NCBI RefSeq assembly: GCF_021391495.1
Contig: NZ_CP090063.1
Coordinates: 2,728,001-2,792,000 of the forward strand
DNA: 64,000 nucleotides
DNA from: Amycolatopsis acidiphila
GTDB lineage: Bacteria; Actinomycetota; Actinomycetes; Mycobacteriales; Pseudonocardiaceae
Reading direction: 5' to 3'
Shown here: in pieces, positions 16,719 through 24,461 of the stretch
How the letters are laid out: every line of letters begins with the position of its first letter
Numbering within the stretch: the stretch's first letter is position 1
Position numbers and translations under genes: made by a program
The notes under the pieces: generated by a model
Databases searched by the model: none
What the model was told of the DNA's origin: nothing
What the model saw: only the letters and a program-made list of their open reading frames with translations

Positions 16719-17641
16719 GGGTGGTGATGCCCGAGGCTCGCCACCTCGATCCCCTTGTGCAGATCAGCCGCGGCCTCCACGCTCGCCTGCGCCGACCACA
16801 TCGTGATCGCGATGGTGAACGCCGTACCGGCCACGGCCGCGAGTCGCCACCCGGACCGCTGCGGTCGGCTGTCCAGCAGCGCCGCCACCCGGCGAGGCAC
16901 CGAGCCTCCGGTGGCCGCGGGCGCCAGCGGCGAGACCGTCGTCCTGGCCGCCAGCGCGGCCTTCCCCACGGCGACCGCCACCACCCGCCGATCGCCCACC
17001 CGGGCGCAGCTGACCTCGTCGGCCCACCGTTCCACCAGGAACACCACCGCCGAGCGCAGCGGCCGCAGCAGCGGGTTCAGCGAGGTCGCCAGCGACACGA
17101 GCGTGAGGAACACGTGGTGGCGGTGACGCAGGTGCGCCCGTTCATGAGCGAGCAGCGCGCACCGCTCGGCCGGGGTCAGCGCGGCGAGCATGGACCGCGA
17201 CACCACGATCCGGCCGCCGCGCAACGGCACCGCGAACGCCAGCGGCTCGGCGTCCGGAAGCACCACCAGCCCCGCGCTCTCCGGGACACCCTTGATCGTC
17301 CGGGCGACTTCGCGGAGCCAGCGCTGCTTCCGGAGAACATCGACCACGGTCGACACCAGGACGATCCCGAGCACCAGCCCGGACACCACCTCCCACGGCA
17401 CACTCGCGAGCCCCATGCCCCGCAAGGTCTGCGGCGACCAGTCGCCGAACCGCGCGACCGGAGGCATCAGCGACAGCCCGGCGAAGGCGAGCACGGCCAG
17501 CGCCGCCGTGCTCCCGGCGGCCAGTGCCACCGCGGCGCAGGTCAGCAGCCACACCGCGAGCCGGGGCGGGGCACCGCTCGCCACGCGGGCCAACGGCCAG
17601 GCGGCCACCGGCAGGAGCAACGGGACGAACACGCCGTCCAT
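16700..17641 (-). CDS. M56-family membrane metalloprotease (BlaR1/MecR1-like, no sensor domain)
   Basis: A 313-residue membrane protein with helices near the N terminus, around 85-105 and near the C terminus. LLAHERAHLRHRHH at 163-176 contains the zinc motif HExxH (His166, Glu167, His170). It corresponds to the protease part of BlaR1, which cuts the BlaI repressor after a signal. The extracellular penicillin-binding domain of BlaR1 is absent, so the signal is unlikely to be acylation by a beta-lactam at that site. It starts 4 bases after the blaI-like gene. Confidence 0.9.
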   Translation of the reverse strand: MDGVFVPLLLPVAAWPLARVASGAPPRLAVWLLTCAAVALAAGSTAALAVLAFAGLSLMPPVARFGDWSPQTLRGMGLASVPWEVVSGLVLGIVLVSTVVDVLRKQRWLREVARTIKGVPESAGLVVLPDAEPLAFAVPLRGGRIVVSRSMLAALTPAERCALLAHERAHLRHRHHVFLTLVSLATSLNPLLRPLRSAVVFLVERWADEVSCARVGDRRVVAVAVGKAALAARTTVSPLAPAATGGSVPRRVAALLDSRPQRSGWRLAAVAGTAFTIAITMWSAQASVEAAADLHKGIEVASLGHHHPHRSMA

Positions 17642-17645
17642 GGCG

Positions 17646-18023
17646 TCACTCCTGGCCGGTGTCGCGCAGCAGTGCCCGCAGCATCTGCTCGTCCGAGTTC
17701 GACAGGTTCGACACGAACCGCGCGAGCACCCGCGCGCGGTCGGGCTGGGTGTCCAGCAGCTTGCGCATCCGACGCGCCGCCAGACCCGCCTCGTCCTCCA
17801 CCGGGGCGTAGGCGAAGGAGCGGCCCCGTTTCTCGCGGGTCAGAGCACCCTTGTCGTGCAGCCGGCTGAGGATCGTGACCACGGTGGTGTATGCCAGTTC
17901 CGTGTCGACGCTCTCCTGTACCTCGGTCGCCGTCATCGGCCTGCCTTCGCTCCACAACGCCGCGAGCACCTCGGTCTCCAACTCGCCAGGCCCGCGCCGG
18001 CCGCCCCGGAATCGCCGCGTCAT
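17646..18023 (-). CDS. BlaI/MecI/CopY family repressor
   Basis: A 125-residue winged-helix repressor: GELETEVLAALW, MTATEVQESV and AYTTVVTILSRLHDKGAL are typical recognition-domain segments, followed by the helical dimer tail (LLDTQPDRARVLARFVSNLSNS). It should bind the CTAC-N5-TGTAG sites as a dimer and be inactivated by proteolysis through the M56 protein encoded next. A site 10 bases upstream of its own ATG indicates autoregulation, and two sites at 14918-14950 put the glycosyltransferase-deacetylase operon in its regulon. Confidence 0.94.
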   Translation of the reverse strand: MTRRFRGGRRGPGELETEVLAALWSEGRPMTATEVQESVDTELAYTTVVTILSRLHDKGALTREKRGRSFAYAPVEDEAGLAARRMRKLLDTQPDRARVLARFVSNLSNSDEQMLRALLRDTGQE

Positions 18024-18032
18024 GTGCTGAAT

Positions 18033-18046
18033 CTACAACACTGTAG
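18033..18046. promoter_or_regulatory. BlaI-type operator of the repressor gene
   Basis: CTACAACACTGTAG fits CTAC-N5-TGTAG exactly like the two sites at 14918-14950. It lies 10 bases upstream of the repressor start codon, where binding would block transcription of the blaI-M56 operon. Confidence 0.75.
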
Positions 18047-18125
18047 ATGGGCAGGGATGGCGGTGGCCTCCCTGAGGACGTTGCCGGACGGCCGGCTGCC
18101 CGGGCCCACCTCGGTGACCCTGAGA

Positions 18126-18263
18126 GATGTCGAGGGCCGAGGGCACGGCCCGGCCGTAGCCGATGCCGACGACGGTCGCAGCGGCTCCTCGCCGGCGCAG
18201 CCGCTGCAACAACACTGCCGCGTTACCGCAATCACCATGGGTACCCAGGACGTCAGGGAGCAC
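18126..18263 (-). pseudogene. gatD/CobQ-type amidotransferase remnant (N-terminal part)
   Basis: Read on the minus strand, 46 codons give VLPDVLGTHGDCGNAAVLLQ and then RLRRRGAAATVVGIGYGRAV plus PSALDI. About 28 of these 46 residues are identical to the first part of the intact GatD protein encoded at 29454-30176. A stop codon lies 5 codons upstream, there is no ribosome site, and the match is lost after the LDI position, where later similarity may continue in another frame. The glutaminase Cys region is missing. This is a decayed duplicate or a fragment of a former gene. Confidence 0.65.
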
Positions 18264-18275
18264 AGGCGTGCCGCG

Positions 18276-19544
18276 CTAATCCGTCGGAAGCAACAAGGTG
18301 AAGGTCGGCGGCGCCGGTTGGGACAGCCACAACCTGCCACCTTCCGCTTCGGCCAGGCTGCGCGCCAGCGCGAGTCCGATGCCGCTGCCGGTCCTGCTCG
18401 TGCGGCGGCGGAACACGTCGCTGTCGTCGGGGATGCCGGGCCCTTCGTCGGACACGTCGATGGCCAGTGCGCCTCCGGCGTCGCGTGCGATGACCGTCAC
18501 GGTTCCGCGGCCGTGGGCCAGGGCGTTGTCCAGCAGAACGGCCAGGATCTGGCGGACGGCGGCTTCGGAGGCCCGTGGTGGCGGCGCACCGTCGCCCGTC
18601 ACGTGCAGCTCGCGGTGCTGAGCGGTGAGCAGGCCGCGCCAGACGTCGCCGATCTCGGCGAGCAGCCGGTCCAGATCGGCCGCGGTGTCCGGGTTCGCGC
18701 CGGTGCCGCGGGCGAGTGCGAGCAGGTCGTCGATCGTGCGCTCCAGCCGATCGGCGGTGGCGATCCCGTCGGCGACCGCGGCTGCCGGATCGGCGCCGGG
18801 GGAGTCCAGGGCTGCTTCGAGCTGGAGGCGCAGCCCGGCCAGGGGGGTGCGCAGCTGATGTGAGGCGTTCGCGGAAAACGCGCGTTCCCGGTCGAGCATG
18901 TCGCCGATCCGACCGGCGGTCGTGTTCAGCGCGGCTCCGACGGAGTCGATCTCGGGCACTCCCGCGGCCGGCGCCCGTACGGTGAAGTCGCCTTCACCGA
19001 GCTGGCGGGCCGCGACTGCGAGATGTTCCAGAGGCCCGGCCAGCCGCGCGGCCATCCGACGGGCGACCAGCCAGGTGAGTGCGAGCGCGGTCGCGGCCAG
19101 GCCGAGCATCACCAGCCAGGTCGCGCCGGTGCGCAGGTAGAGATCGGTCCGCGGAGACGCCGTCCGGACCACGCCCACGAGCACGCCGTCGTCCGTGACC
19201 GGGACGGCGAAGGAGAGTTCACCGTCCGGCTCGGCTTGCGCCGGTCCCTCGGCCAACGCACGCCGCACCACCGTGTCCGCCGTGGACGGTCCATCGCCGG
19301 CGAGCAGACTTCCGTCCGGGGCGTAGACGGCGAGCCCGGTTTCGCTGTCGATGGGAAGCGGCAGGAGACTCCCGTGGGCGAGCTGGTCGGCGATGGTCAG
19401 CGCGGTGGAGTCGGCGGTTCGCTCGAGCTCACGTCGTTCGTCGTCGAGATAGTATTTCGCGACACCCACGGCCAACGGCAGCCCGAACAGGCTGATGGCC
19501 AGCACCGCGGCAGCGAGCGTCAGGGCGATGATGCGCTTGCGCAA
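18276..19544 (-). CDS. sensor histidine kinase (OmpR-type partner)
   Basis: A 422-residue membrane kinase with helices near 6-28 and 140-162, an extracellular sensor of about 110 residues between them, a HAMP linker, and a HisKA domain with His229 in ANASHQLRTPL. The ATPase domain shows VLLDNALAHG, DEGPGIPD and GSGIGLALARSL. A TTG start at 19544 is supported by GGAGGA upstream, inside the end of the regulator gene 3 bases away. The two form a standard pair. The stimulus is unknown; neighbours suggest envelope stress or surface glycans. Confidence 0.93.
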   Translation of the reverse strand: MRKRIIALTLAAAVLAISLFGLPLAVGVAKYYLDDERRELERTADSTALTIADQLAHGSLLPLPIDSETGLAVYAPDGSLLAGDGPSTADTVVRRALAEGPAQAEPDGELSFAVPVTDDGVLVGVVRTASPRTDLYLRTGATWLVMLGLAATALALTWLVARRMAARLAGPLEHLAVAARQLGEGDFTVRAPAAGVPEIDSVGAALNTTAGRIGDMLDRERAFSANASHQLRTPLAGLRLQLEAALDSPGADPAAAVADGIATADRLERTIDDLLALARGTGANPDTAADLDRLLAEIGDVWRGLLTAQHRELHVTGDGAPPPRASEAAVRQILAVLLDNALAHGRGTVTVIARDAGGALAIDVSDEGPGIPDDSDVFRRRTSRTGSGIGLALARSLAEAEGGRLWLSQPAPPTFTLLLPTD

Positions 19545-19547
19545 CGG

Positions 19548-20237
19548 TCATTCCTCCAGGCGTTCCAGCCGGTAGCCATGGCCGCGCAAGGTCGAGATCC
19601 GGGGAGCGCGGCCGGCCGCGGCCAACTTGCGGCGCAACGACGCCATGTGCACGTCGAGGGTCTTGGTCGAGCCGTACCAGTGGGCGTCCCACACATCGGT
19701 CATCAGGCTGTCCCGGCTCACGGCCGCACCCGGGTTCTCGGCGAGTCGCGCGAGCAGATCGAACTCCTTGGTGCGCAACGGAATCTCGGTATCATGCAGG
19801 TACACGCGGCGGGCCTGGACATCGATTCTCAACGGGCCGACTTCGACAGCGATCGTCAGCGGTGACGCGCCGGCGGGCCCGCGCCGCAGATGGGCCCGCA
19901 CCCGGGCGAGCAGTTCGCCCAGCCGCACGGGCTTGGTGAGGTAGTCATCCGCCCCGGCCTCCAACCCGACGATCACGTCCATCTCGTCCTTGCGAGCGGT
20001 CAGGATCACCAGCACCGCCTGCGGCTGGCCCGCCCGGAGCCGGCGGCAGACCTCGATCCCGTCGAGGTCGGGCAGGCCGAGGTCGAGCAGGACCAGATCG
20101 AAGTCTTCCGTGGTGGCGCTGGACAGGGCGCGATGGCCGGATCGCTCCCACTGGACATCGAAGCCATGACGCCGCAGGCTCGAGTCGAGTACCCGGCCGA
20201 TCGTCTCGTCGTCCTCGACCAGCAACAGTCGCGTCAT
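19548..20237 (-). CDS. OmpR-family response regulator
   Basis: A 229-residue regulator: receiver domain with the acidic pair near residues 8-10, phospho-acceptor Asp52 (LLDLGLPD) and Lys in YLTKPV, then a winged-helix output domain ending in LRGHGYRLERLEE. The ATG at 20237 gives normal family length; the upstream extension is non-homologous. It precedes the kinase gene by 3 bases in one operon and is divergent from the phosphodiester glycosidase gene across a 231-base gap. Confidence 0.94.
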   Translation of the reverse strand: MTRLLLVEDDETIGRVLDSSLRRHGFDVQWERSGHRALSSATTEDFDLVLLDLGLPDLDGIEVCRRLRAGQPQAVLVILTARKDEMDVIVGLEAGADDYLTKPVRLGELLARVRAHLRRGPAGASPLTIAVEVGPLRIDVQARRVYLHDTEIPLRTKEFDLLARLAENPGAAVSRDSLMTDVWDAHWYGSTKTLDVHMASLRRKLAAAGRAPRISTLRGHGYRLERLEE

Positions 20238-20468
20238 GACCGCAGGGTAAACGGCGCGACACCGCCGAGCCGCGACGCTCGGCTGATTTTGCCCGGGGAT
20301 AACCTTTTCGGGCGCCGCCGCGCCACGAAGAGTTGAACGGGCGGGGAGCGACCGGGGCAGCCTGCCCCAGCGGTGCAGCGCCGCCGGGCACATTCACGAG
20401 CGACGTTTTGCCGTCGGCTAACCTCCGGTGACCCGGGCGTGAACCTAGGCGTTCTTATCGTCGATGCC
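20238..20468. other. divergent control region, regulator/glycosidase
   Basis: A 231-base gap between divergent genes. It contains a small hairpin, GGGGCA-GCC-TGCCCC, at 20354-20368 and otherwise GC-rich sequence. Promoters for both directions are expected, but I cannot place -10/-35 boxes with confidence. Confidence 0.5.
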
Positions 20469-21617
20469 ATGGGCAAACGCGGTAAGTTCGTCGCCCTCGG
20501 AATCGCCGCATTGCTGGCGTATCCGGGTGTGACCTACGTCCAGGCGCTCACTTATCCAGGTGACGCGCCGCTGTCGGCGCGGACCGTCGACTGGATGCGG
20601 CAGATCGGGGCCGGGCCTGTGGTCAACGCCGTGGAGAACTGGTGGTACACCCGGCATCAGCCATCGACTGCGGCTCCCGCCGCGGGGGCGTTGCCCAACG
20701 TCGGACAGACCGGGCAAGGACGGCCCTCCGGCGCTCGCCCCACCGACCTGCCGGTGGCGCCGCCGACGCTGCCGGGTGAGGGCATCTGGGTCCCCGGAGC
20801 ACGCGTGAGCGGCGGCGCGGCCGCCGACTACACCACGTTCATCCGGCCCGATCCGGGCCATGCCAGCGTGATCGCGGGAGTCGCCTGGCTCGATCAGCGT
20901 CTGGTCAGAACCACTTTGATCGCCGGCACGAAGGAGCCGCGGGGGTCAGCGGGTCCCGAAGGCGCTGCCGTCCCCACCGCGTTGCGGTCGACGCTCGTGG
21001 CGACGTTCAACTCCGGCTTCAAGATGCAGGACTGCGGATGCGGCGCCTACCTCGACGGTGTCCAGGGCCCGCGGCTGCGCGACGGCGTAGCCTCCGCGGT
21101 GATCCACCGGGACGGAACCGTGTCGATAGGACAATGGGGGCGCGACGAGACGCTGACCCCCGATGTCGTGGCAGTGCGGCAGAACCTCCACCTGGTGGTC
21201 GATGGGGGTGCTCCGGTCCCGGGCCTGCAGTCGAACCCGGCGGGGGACTGGGGCAGCGCGAGCAACCAGTTCCAGTTCACCTGGCGCTCCGGCGTCGGTA
21301 CCGACCAGGCCGGCAACCTGATCTATGTGGCGGGCGACAAGCTCACCCTGAGCACGCTGGCCAATGCCATGGTGGAGGCCGGGATCGTGCGCGGGATGGA
21401 ACTGGACATCCACTCGCAGATGGTGGCGTTCAACTCCTATCGGCCCGACGTTCCCGGAAGTTCCCCCGTCCATCTGCTCCCCAGCATGCCGGGCTCGACC
21501 ACTCGCTATCTGAAACCTGATCAGCGGGACTTCTTCGCCGTGTCGCTGCGGTCCCCGGGAGCGACGAGCCCCGGCGTCGGATCTCAGGCGGTGGGCCGTG
21601 TTGCTGCTGATCGCTGA
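20469..21617 (+). CDS. secreted phosphodiester glycosidase family protein (NAGPA domain)
   Basis: A 382-residue protein with an N-terminal hydrophobic segment (about residues 7-26) for export or anchoring, a Pro/Gly/Ala-rich linker, and a C-terminal domain from about 120 on. TLVATFNSGFKM, HLVVDGGAPVPG and MELDIHSQMVAFNSY are typical of the NAGPA (N-acetylglucosamine-1-phosphodiester alpha-N-acetylglucosaminidase) domain found in bacterial surface proteins. It may cleave sugar-1-phosphodiester bonds, for instance in wall teichoic-type polymers. The start is uncertain: ATG 20469 has no clear ribosome site and an in-frame GTG lies at 20439. It overlaps the next regulator gene by 20 bases. Confidence 0.82.
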   Translation: MGKRGKFVALGIAALLAYPGVTYVQALTYPGDAPLSARTVDWMRQIGAGPVVNAVENWWYTRHQPSTAAPAAGALPNVGQTGQGRPSGARPTDLPVAPPTLPGEGIWVPGARVSGGAAADYTTFIRPDPGHASVIAGVAWLDQRLVRTTLIAGTKEPRGSAGPEGAAVPTALRSTLVATFNSGFKMQDCGCGAYLDGVQGPRLRDGVASAVIHRDGTVSIGQWGRDETLTPDVVAVRQNLHLVVDGGAPVPGLQSNPAGDWGSASNQFQFTWRSGVGTDQAGNLIYVAGDKLTLSTLANAMVEAGIVRGMELDIHSQMVAFNSYRPDVPGSSPVHLLPSMPGSTTRYLKPDQRDFFAVSLRSPGATSPGVGSQAVGRVAADR

Positions 21618-22290
21618 CGACGACCCCGGCGTCCGCGATTCCCTGTCCCGCACGCTGCGCTTCGAAGGATACGACGTCGAGTTCGCCGGCGACGGCGCGC
21701 AAGCACTGGAGCGCGTCCGGACGCTGCGGCCGGACGGCGCGATCCTCGACGTGGCGATGCCGGGAATGGACGGGGTGGAGGCGTGCCGGCGGCTGCGCGC
21801 CGAGGGAAACGCGATACCGGTGTTGATGCTGACCGCGCGGGGCCGGGTCGGGGACCGGGTCACCGGTCTCGATGCCGGGGCTGACGACTACCTGGCGAAG
21901 CCGTTCGCGTTGCAGGAGTTGCTCGCCCGGCTGCGCGCGCTGCTGCGCAGGGCCACGCCCCAGGACACGGTCGCCGAACCTGAAGCCGCCGGGCTCGCGT
22001 TCGGCGATCTCACGCTCAATCCCGTGACCCGCGAGGTTCGGCGAGATGCCCGCCCGGTGCACCTCACCAGGACGGAATTCTCGATCCTGGAGGTGTTTCT
22101 CCGGCACCCGCGGCAGGTACTGACGAGACAGGTGCTCGGCGACCACGTGTGGGGCGTAGATCTGCCGACCGGATCCAACGGACTCGACGTCTTCGTCAAG
22201 AACCTGCGCAAGAAACTCGAAGCAGCCGGCGAGTCACGTGTGCTGCACACCGTTCGCGGCGTCGGCTACGTTCTCCGGGACGGCGTGTGA
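21598..22290 (+). CDS. OmpR-family response regulator
   Basis: A 230-residue regulator with receiver phospho-acceptor Asp51 (ILDVAMPGMDG), the YLAKPF lysine, and a winged-helix DNA-binding domain ending in VRGVGYVLRDGV. It resembles MprA/TcrA-type regulators. The GTG at 21598 lies inside the end of the glycosidase gene, implying translational coupling, and its stop overlaps the GTG of the kinase gene. It is therefore part of a glycosidase-regulator-kinase operon. Confidence 0.94.
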   Translation: MLLLIADDDPGVRDSLSRTLRFEGYDVEFAGDGAQALERVRTLRPDGAILDVAMPGMDGVEACRRLRAEGNAIPVLMLTARGRVGDRVTGLDAGADDYLAKPFALQELLARLRALLRRATPQDTVAEPEAAGLAFGDLTLNPVTREVRRDARPVHLTRTEFSILEVFLRHPRQVLTRQVLGDHVWGVDLPTGSNGLDVFVKNLRKKLEAAGESRVLHTVRGVGYVLRDGV

Positions 22291-23738
22291 CGCGCCCGGC
22301 CTGGCGCCGATGGGGGCGGATGAGCCTGCGCTCGCGGCTGACCGCGATCACTTCGGTGGCGGTGGCCGCCGTCGTGGTGGTCGTCTCCCTGTCCTGCTGG
22401 TGGCTCATGCGCGGGCGGTTGTACCAGCAACTGGACGCACGATTGCGCACTGACGCGGTTGCGGCGCAGCAGGCGGCCACGCCGGCCGCCGCAGCTGCCG
22501 CGATGGCCACCGCCACGCAGCCACGTGCGGACTGGCGCAGCGGCCCCGCCGCGCCCGATGTCGCCGTGCGTTTCCTCGACACAGCGGGCATCGTCGTGGC
22601 CCAGAGCGCGGGTGCACAGGTGCTGGGGCCGGTCGCGCCTGCCGCACAAGAGGTCAGCGGATCGGGGCAAGGGGCCGTCCTGACCGACGCCGGCTCCGAC
22701 GAACACTCGTACCGGGTCGACACGGTGGCCAGGCCGGGTGGCGCCGTCGAGGTCGCCCGGCGGACCGGTGGCATCGCGGAAACCCTCACCGGGCTGGGCG
22801 CGCTGCTCATCGGGATCAGCCTGGCCGGCGTCGCTGTGGCAGGACTGATCGGCTGGACCATCGCGCGCGCGGGCCTGAGCCCGGTGGAACGGCTCACCAC
22901 CGTGATCGAGGAGATCGCCCGCACCCAGGACGTCACCGCCGGAATCCCGGTACGCGGGCACGACGAGATCGCTCGCCTCGCGGTGGCGTTCAACGGGATG
23001 CTCACGGCGCTGGCCGGCGCGAAGGCGGCGCAGCGGCAACTGGTCGAAGACGCGGGGCATGAGCTGCGGACACCGCTGACCGGCCTGCGCAACAACATCG
23101 AGCTGCTGATCCACGCGTCGCAGCAGGCGCCGCACGGCAGAGCAATGCCGGCCGAGGACCAGACGCGGCTCTTGGCCGACCTCGGCGCCCAGGTCGCGGA
23201 ACTGTCCACTTTGACCGGTGAGCTGATCGATCTTGCCGCGGACGACGCGAATCCGGAGCCGTTCGAGCAGCTCGCCCTCGCCGGGTGTGTCGATGCCGCG
23301 GTGGTACGCGCCCGTATCCACTGGCCTTCGGTGGTCTTCGACCTCGACGTGCTGCCGGCCACCTGTGCCGGTCAGCCTGCTGCCCTGGAGCGCGCTGTGC
23401 TCAATCTGCTCGACAACGCCGCGAAGTGGAGCCCGCCGGGCGGCGTGGTGCGGGTCGTGATGTCGGTGAACGAGGCCGGCGACCACGCCGACCTCGTGGT
23501 GGGTGATGACGGACCAGGTATCGCGGAAGAGGATCGGGAGAAGGTGTTCCAGCGGTTCTACCGCGCCGCGGACGCGCGTGCGATGCCCGGATCGGGGCTG
23601 GGACTGGCCATCGTCGCGAAGACCGTCGAGGCGCATCACGGGTCGGTACACGCGGCGCGTGCCGAGAGCGGGGGCGCCGAGCTGCGGATCCGGCTACCGC
23701 TGTCCGCTTCTCACAGGAAAACAGCCGCGGTTTCTTAG
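22287..23738 (+). CDS. sensor histidine kinase
   Basis: A 483-residue kinase with a helix near 16-41, an Ala-rich extracellular segment to about 165, a second helix near 168-194, a HAMP domain, and His258 in EDAGHELRTPL. The ATPase motifs LLDNAAKWSPPGG, GDDGPGIAEED and GSGLGLAIVAK are present. GTG at 22287 overlaps the regulator stop (GTGA); an internal ATG at 22320 with GGGGCGG upstream is a possible alternative. It should phosphorylate the regulator encoded just before it. Confidence 0.93.
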   Translation: MTRPAWRRWGRMSLRSRLTAITSVAVAAVVVVVSLSCWWLMRGRLYQQLDARLRTDAVAAQQAATPAAAAAAMATATQPRADWRSGPAAPDVAVRFLDTAGIVVAQSAGAQVLGPVAPAAQEVSGSGQGAVLTDAGSDEHSYRVDTVARPGGAVEVARRTGGIAETLTGLGALLIGISLAGVAVAGLIGWTIARAGLSPVERLTTVIEEIARTQDVTAGIPVRGHDEIARLAVAFNGMLTALAGAKAAQRQLVEDAGHELRTPLTGLRNNIELLIHASQQAPHGRAMPAEDQTRLLADLGAQVAELSTLTGELIDLAADDANPEPFEQLALAGCVDAAVVRARIHWPSVVFDLDVLPATCAGQPAALERAVLNLLDNAAKWSPPGGVVRVVMSVNEAGDHADLVVGDDGPGIAEEDREKVFQRFYRAADARAMPGSGLGLAIVAKTVEAHHGSVHAARAESGGAELRIRLPLSASHRKTAAVS

Positions 23739-23771
23739 CGTTTCTTCATCTGGAGCAGAAAAAGTCGCACC

Positions 23772-24461
23772 GTGACCCTCGTTGACGTTCCCCATCCCAC
23801 ACCGCCACGGCCTGATGCCGGTGCCGTGCGCCGTGGCGCGTCCTTCAGCGGCATGGCCACTCTTGGTGCGTTGGCCACAGCTGTTGCCAGCGTGCTGTGG
23901 CTGCACATTTTCCTCGCCGCCCGGGTCGATCCGGTCAGCCAGGTGATCAGCGACTACGCGCTTTCCGGTGGTGCGGTGTGGTTCGCCTGCGGCGCCCTCG
24001 CGCTCGCGGGCGCGATGGTGGTGCTGGTGATCGGACTGATCCGGGCGGGGGTCCCGCTCACCACACCGTTCGTCGCCCTGGCAGCCGGCTGGTGCCTGGG
24101 GCTGACCGTGTGCGCGTTCGTGCCCACCGACCCCACCGGAGGTTCCCGGACGTTCGGTGGCGCGGTGCACCTCGTCGCCGGGACCGTGCTGTTCGTGTGC
24201 CTGCCGTCGGCGCTGCGCGTGCTGACCGTCCAGCTCGGCCCCGGGGACCTCGCCGCCCGGCTTCGCCGGTGGACGCAGTGGTGCTGGGCCGCCCTGGCCG
24301 TGTTCGCGGCCACGCAGGTCTGTGTCGTGTTCTCCGGTCCTGGTGCCAGTTTCGGCCCGCCGGTCCAGGGGCTGTGCGAGCGCCTGACGTTCGCCACCTA
24401 TGTAGCGGCGATGTCCCAGCCGGCGTTCGCCCTGTCCCGACTCGAGAGGAAGTCATGCTGA
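23772..24461 (+). CDS. DUF998 family membrane protein
   Basis: A 229-residue protein with about six hydrophobic helices. The segment VDPVSQVISDYALSGGAVWF near 53-72, with the Ser/Asp/Tyr pattern SxxISDY, is characteristic of DUF998 membrane proteins, whose function is not known. The GTG start is 34 bases after the kinase gene, and the gene overlaps the transporter-glycosyltransferase fusion by 7 bases. It probably belongs to the same envelope operon. Confidence 0.8.
   Translation: MTLVDVPHPTPPRPDAGAVRRGASFSGMATLGALATAVASVLWLHIFLAARVDPVSQVISDYALSGGAVWFACGALALAGAMVVLVIGLIRAGVPLTTPFVALAAGWCLGLTVCAFVPTDPTGGSRTFGGAVHLVAGTVLFVCLPSALRVLTVQLGPGDLAARLRRWTQWCWAALAVFAATQVCVVFSGPGASFGPPVQGLCERLTFATYVAAMSQPAFALSRLERKSC

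Noticed and set aside
16700..17641. A beta-lactamase/PBP2a-type resistance locus
   Set aside because: The M56 protein lacks the penicillin-binding sensor domain, and no beta-lactamase or transpeptidase gene is adjacent.
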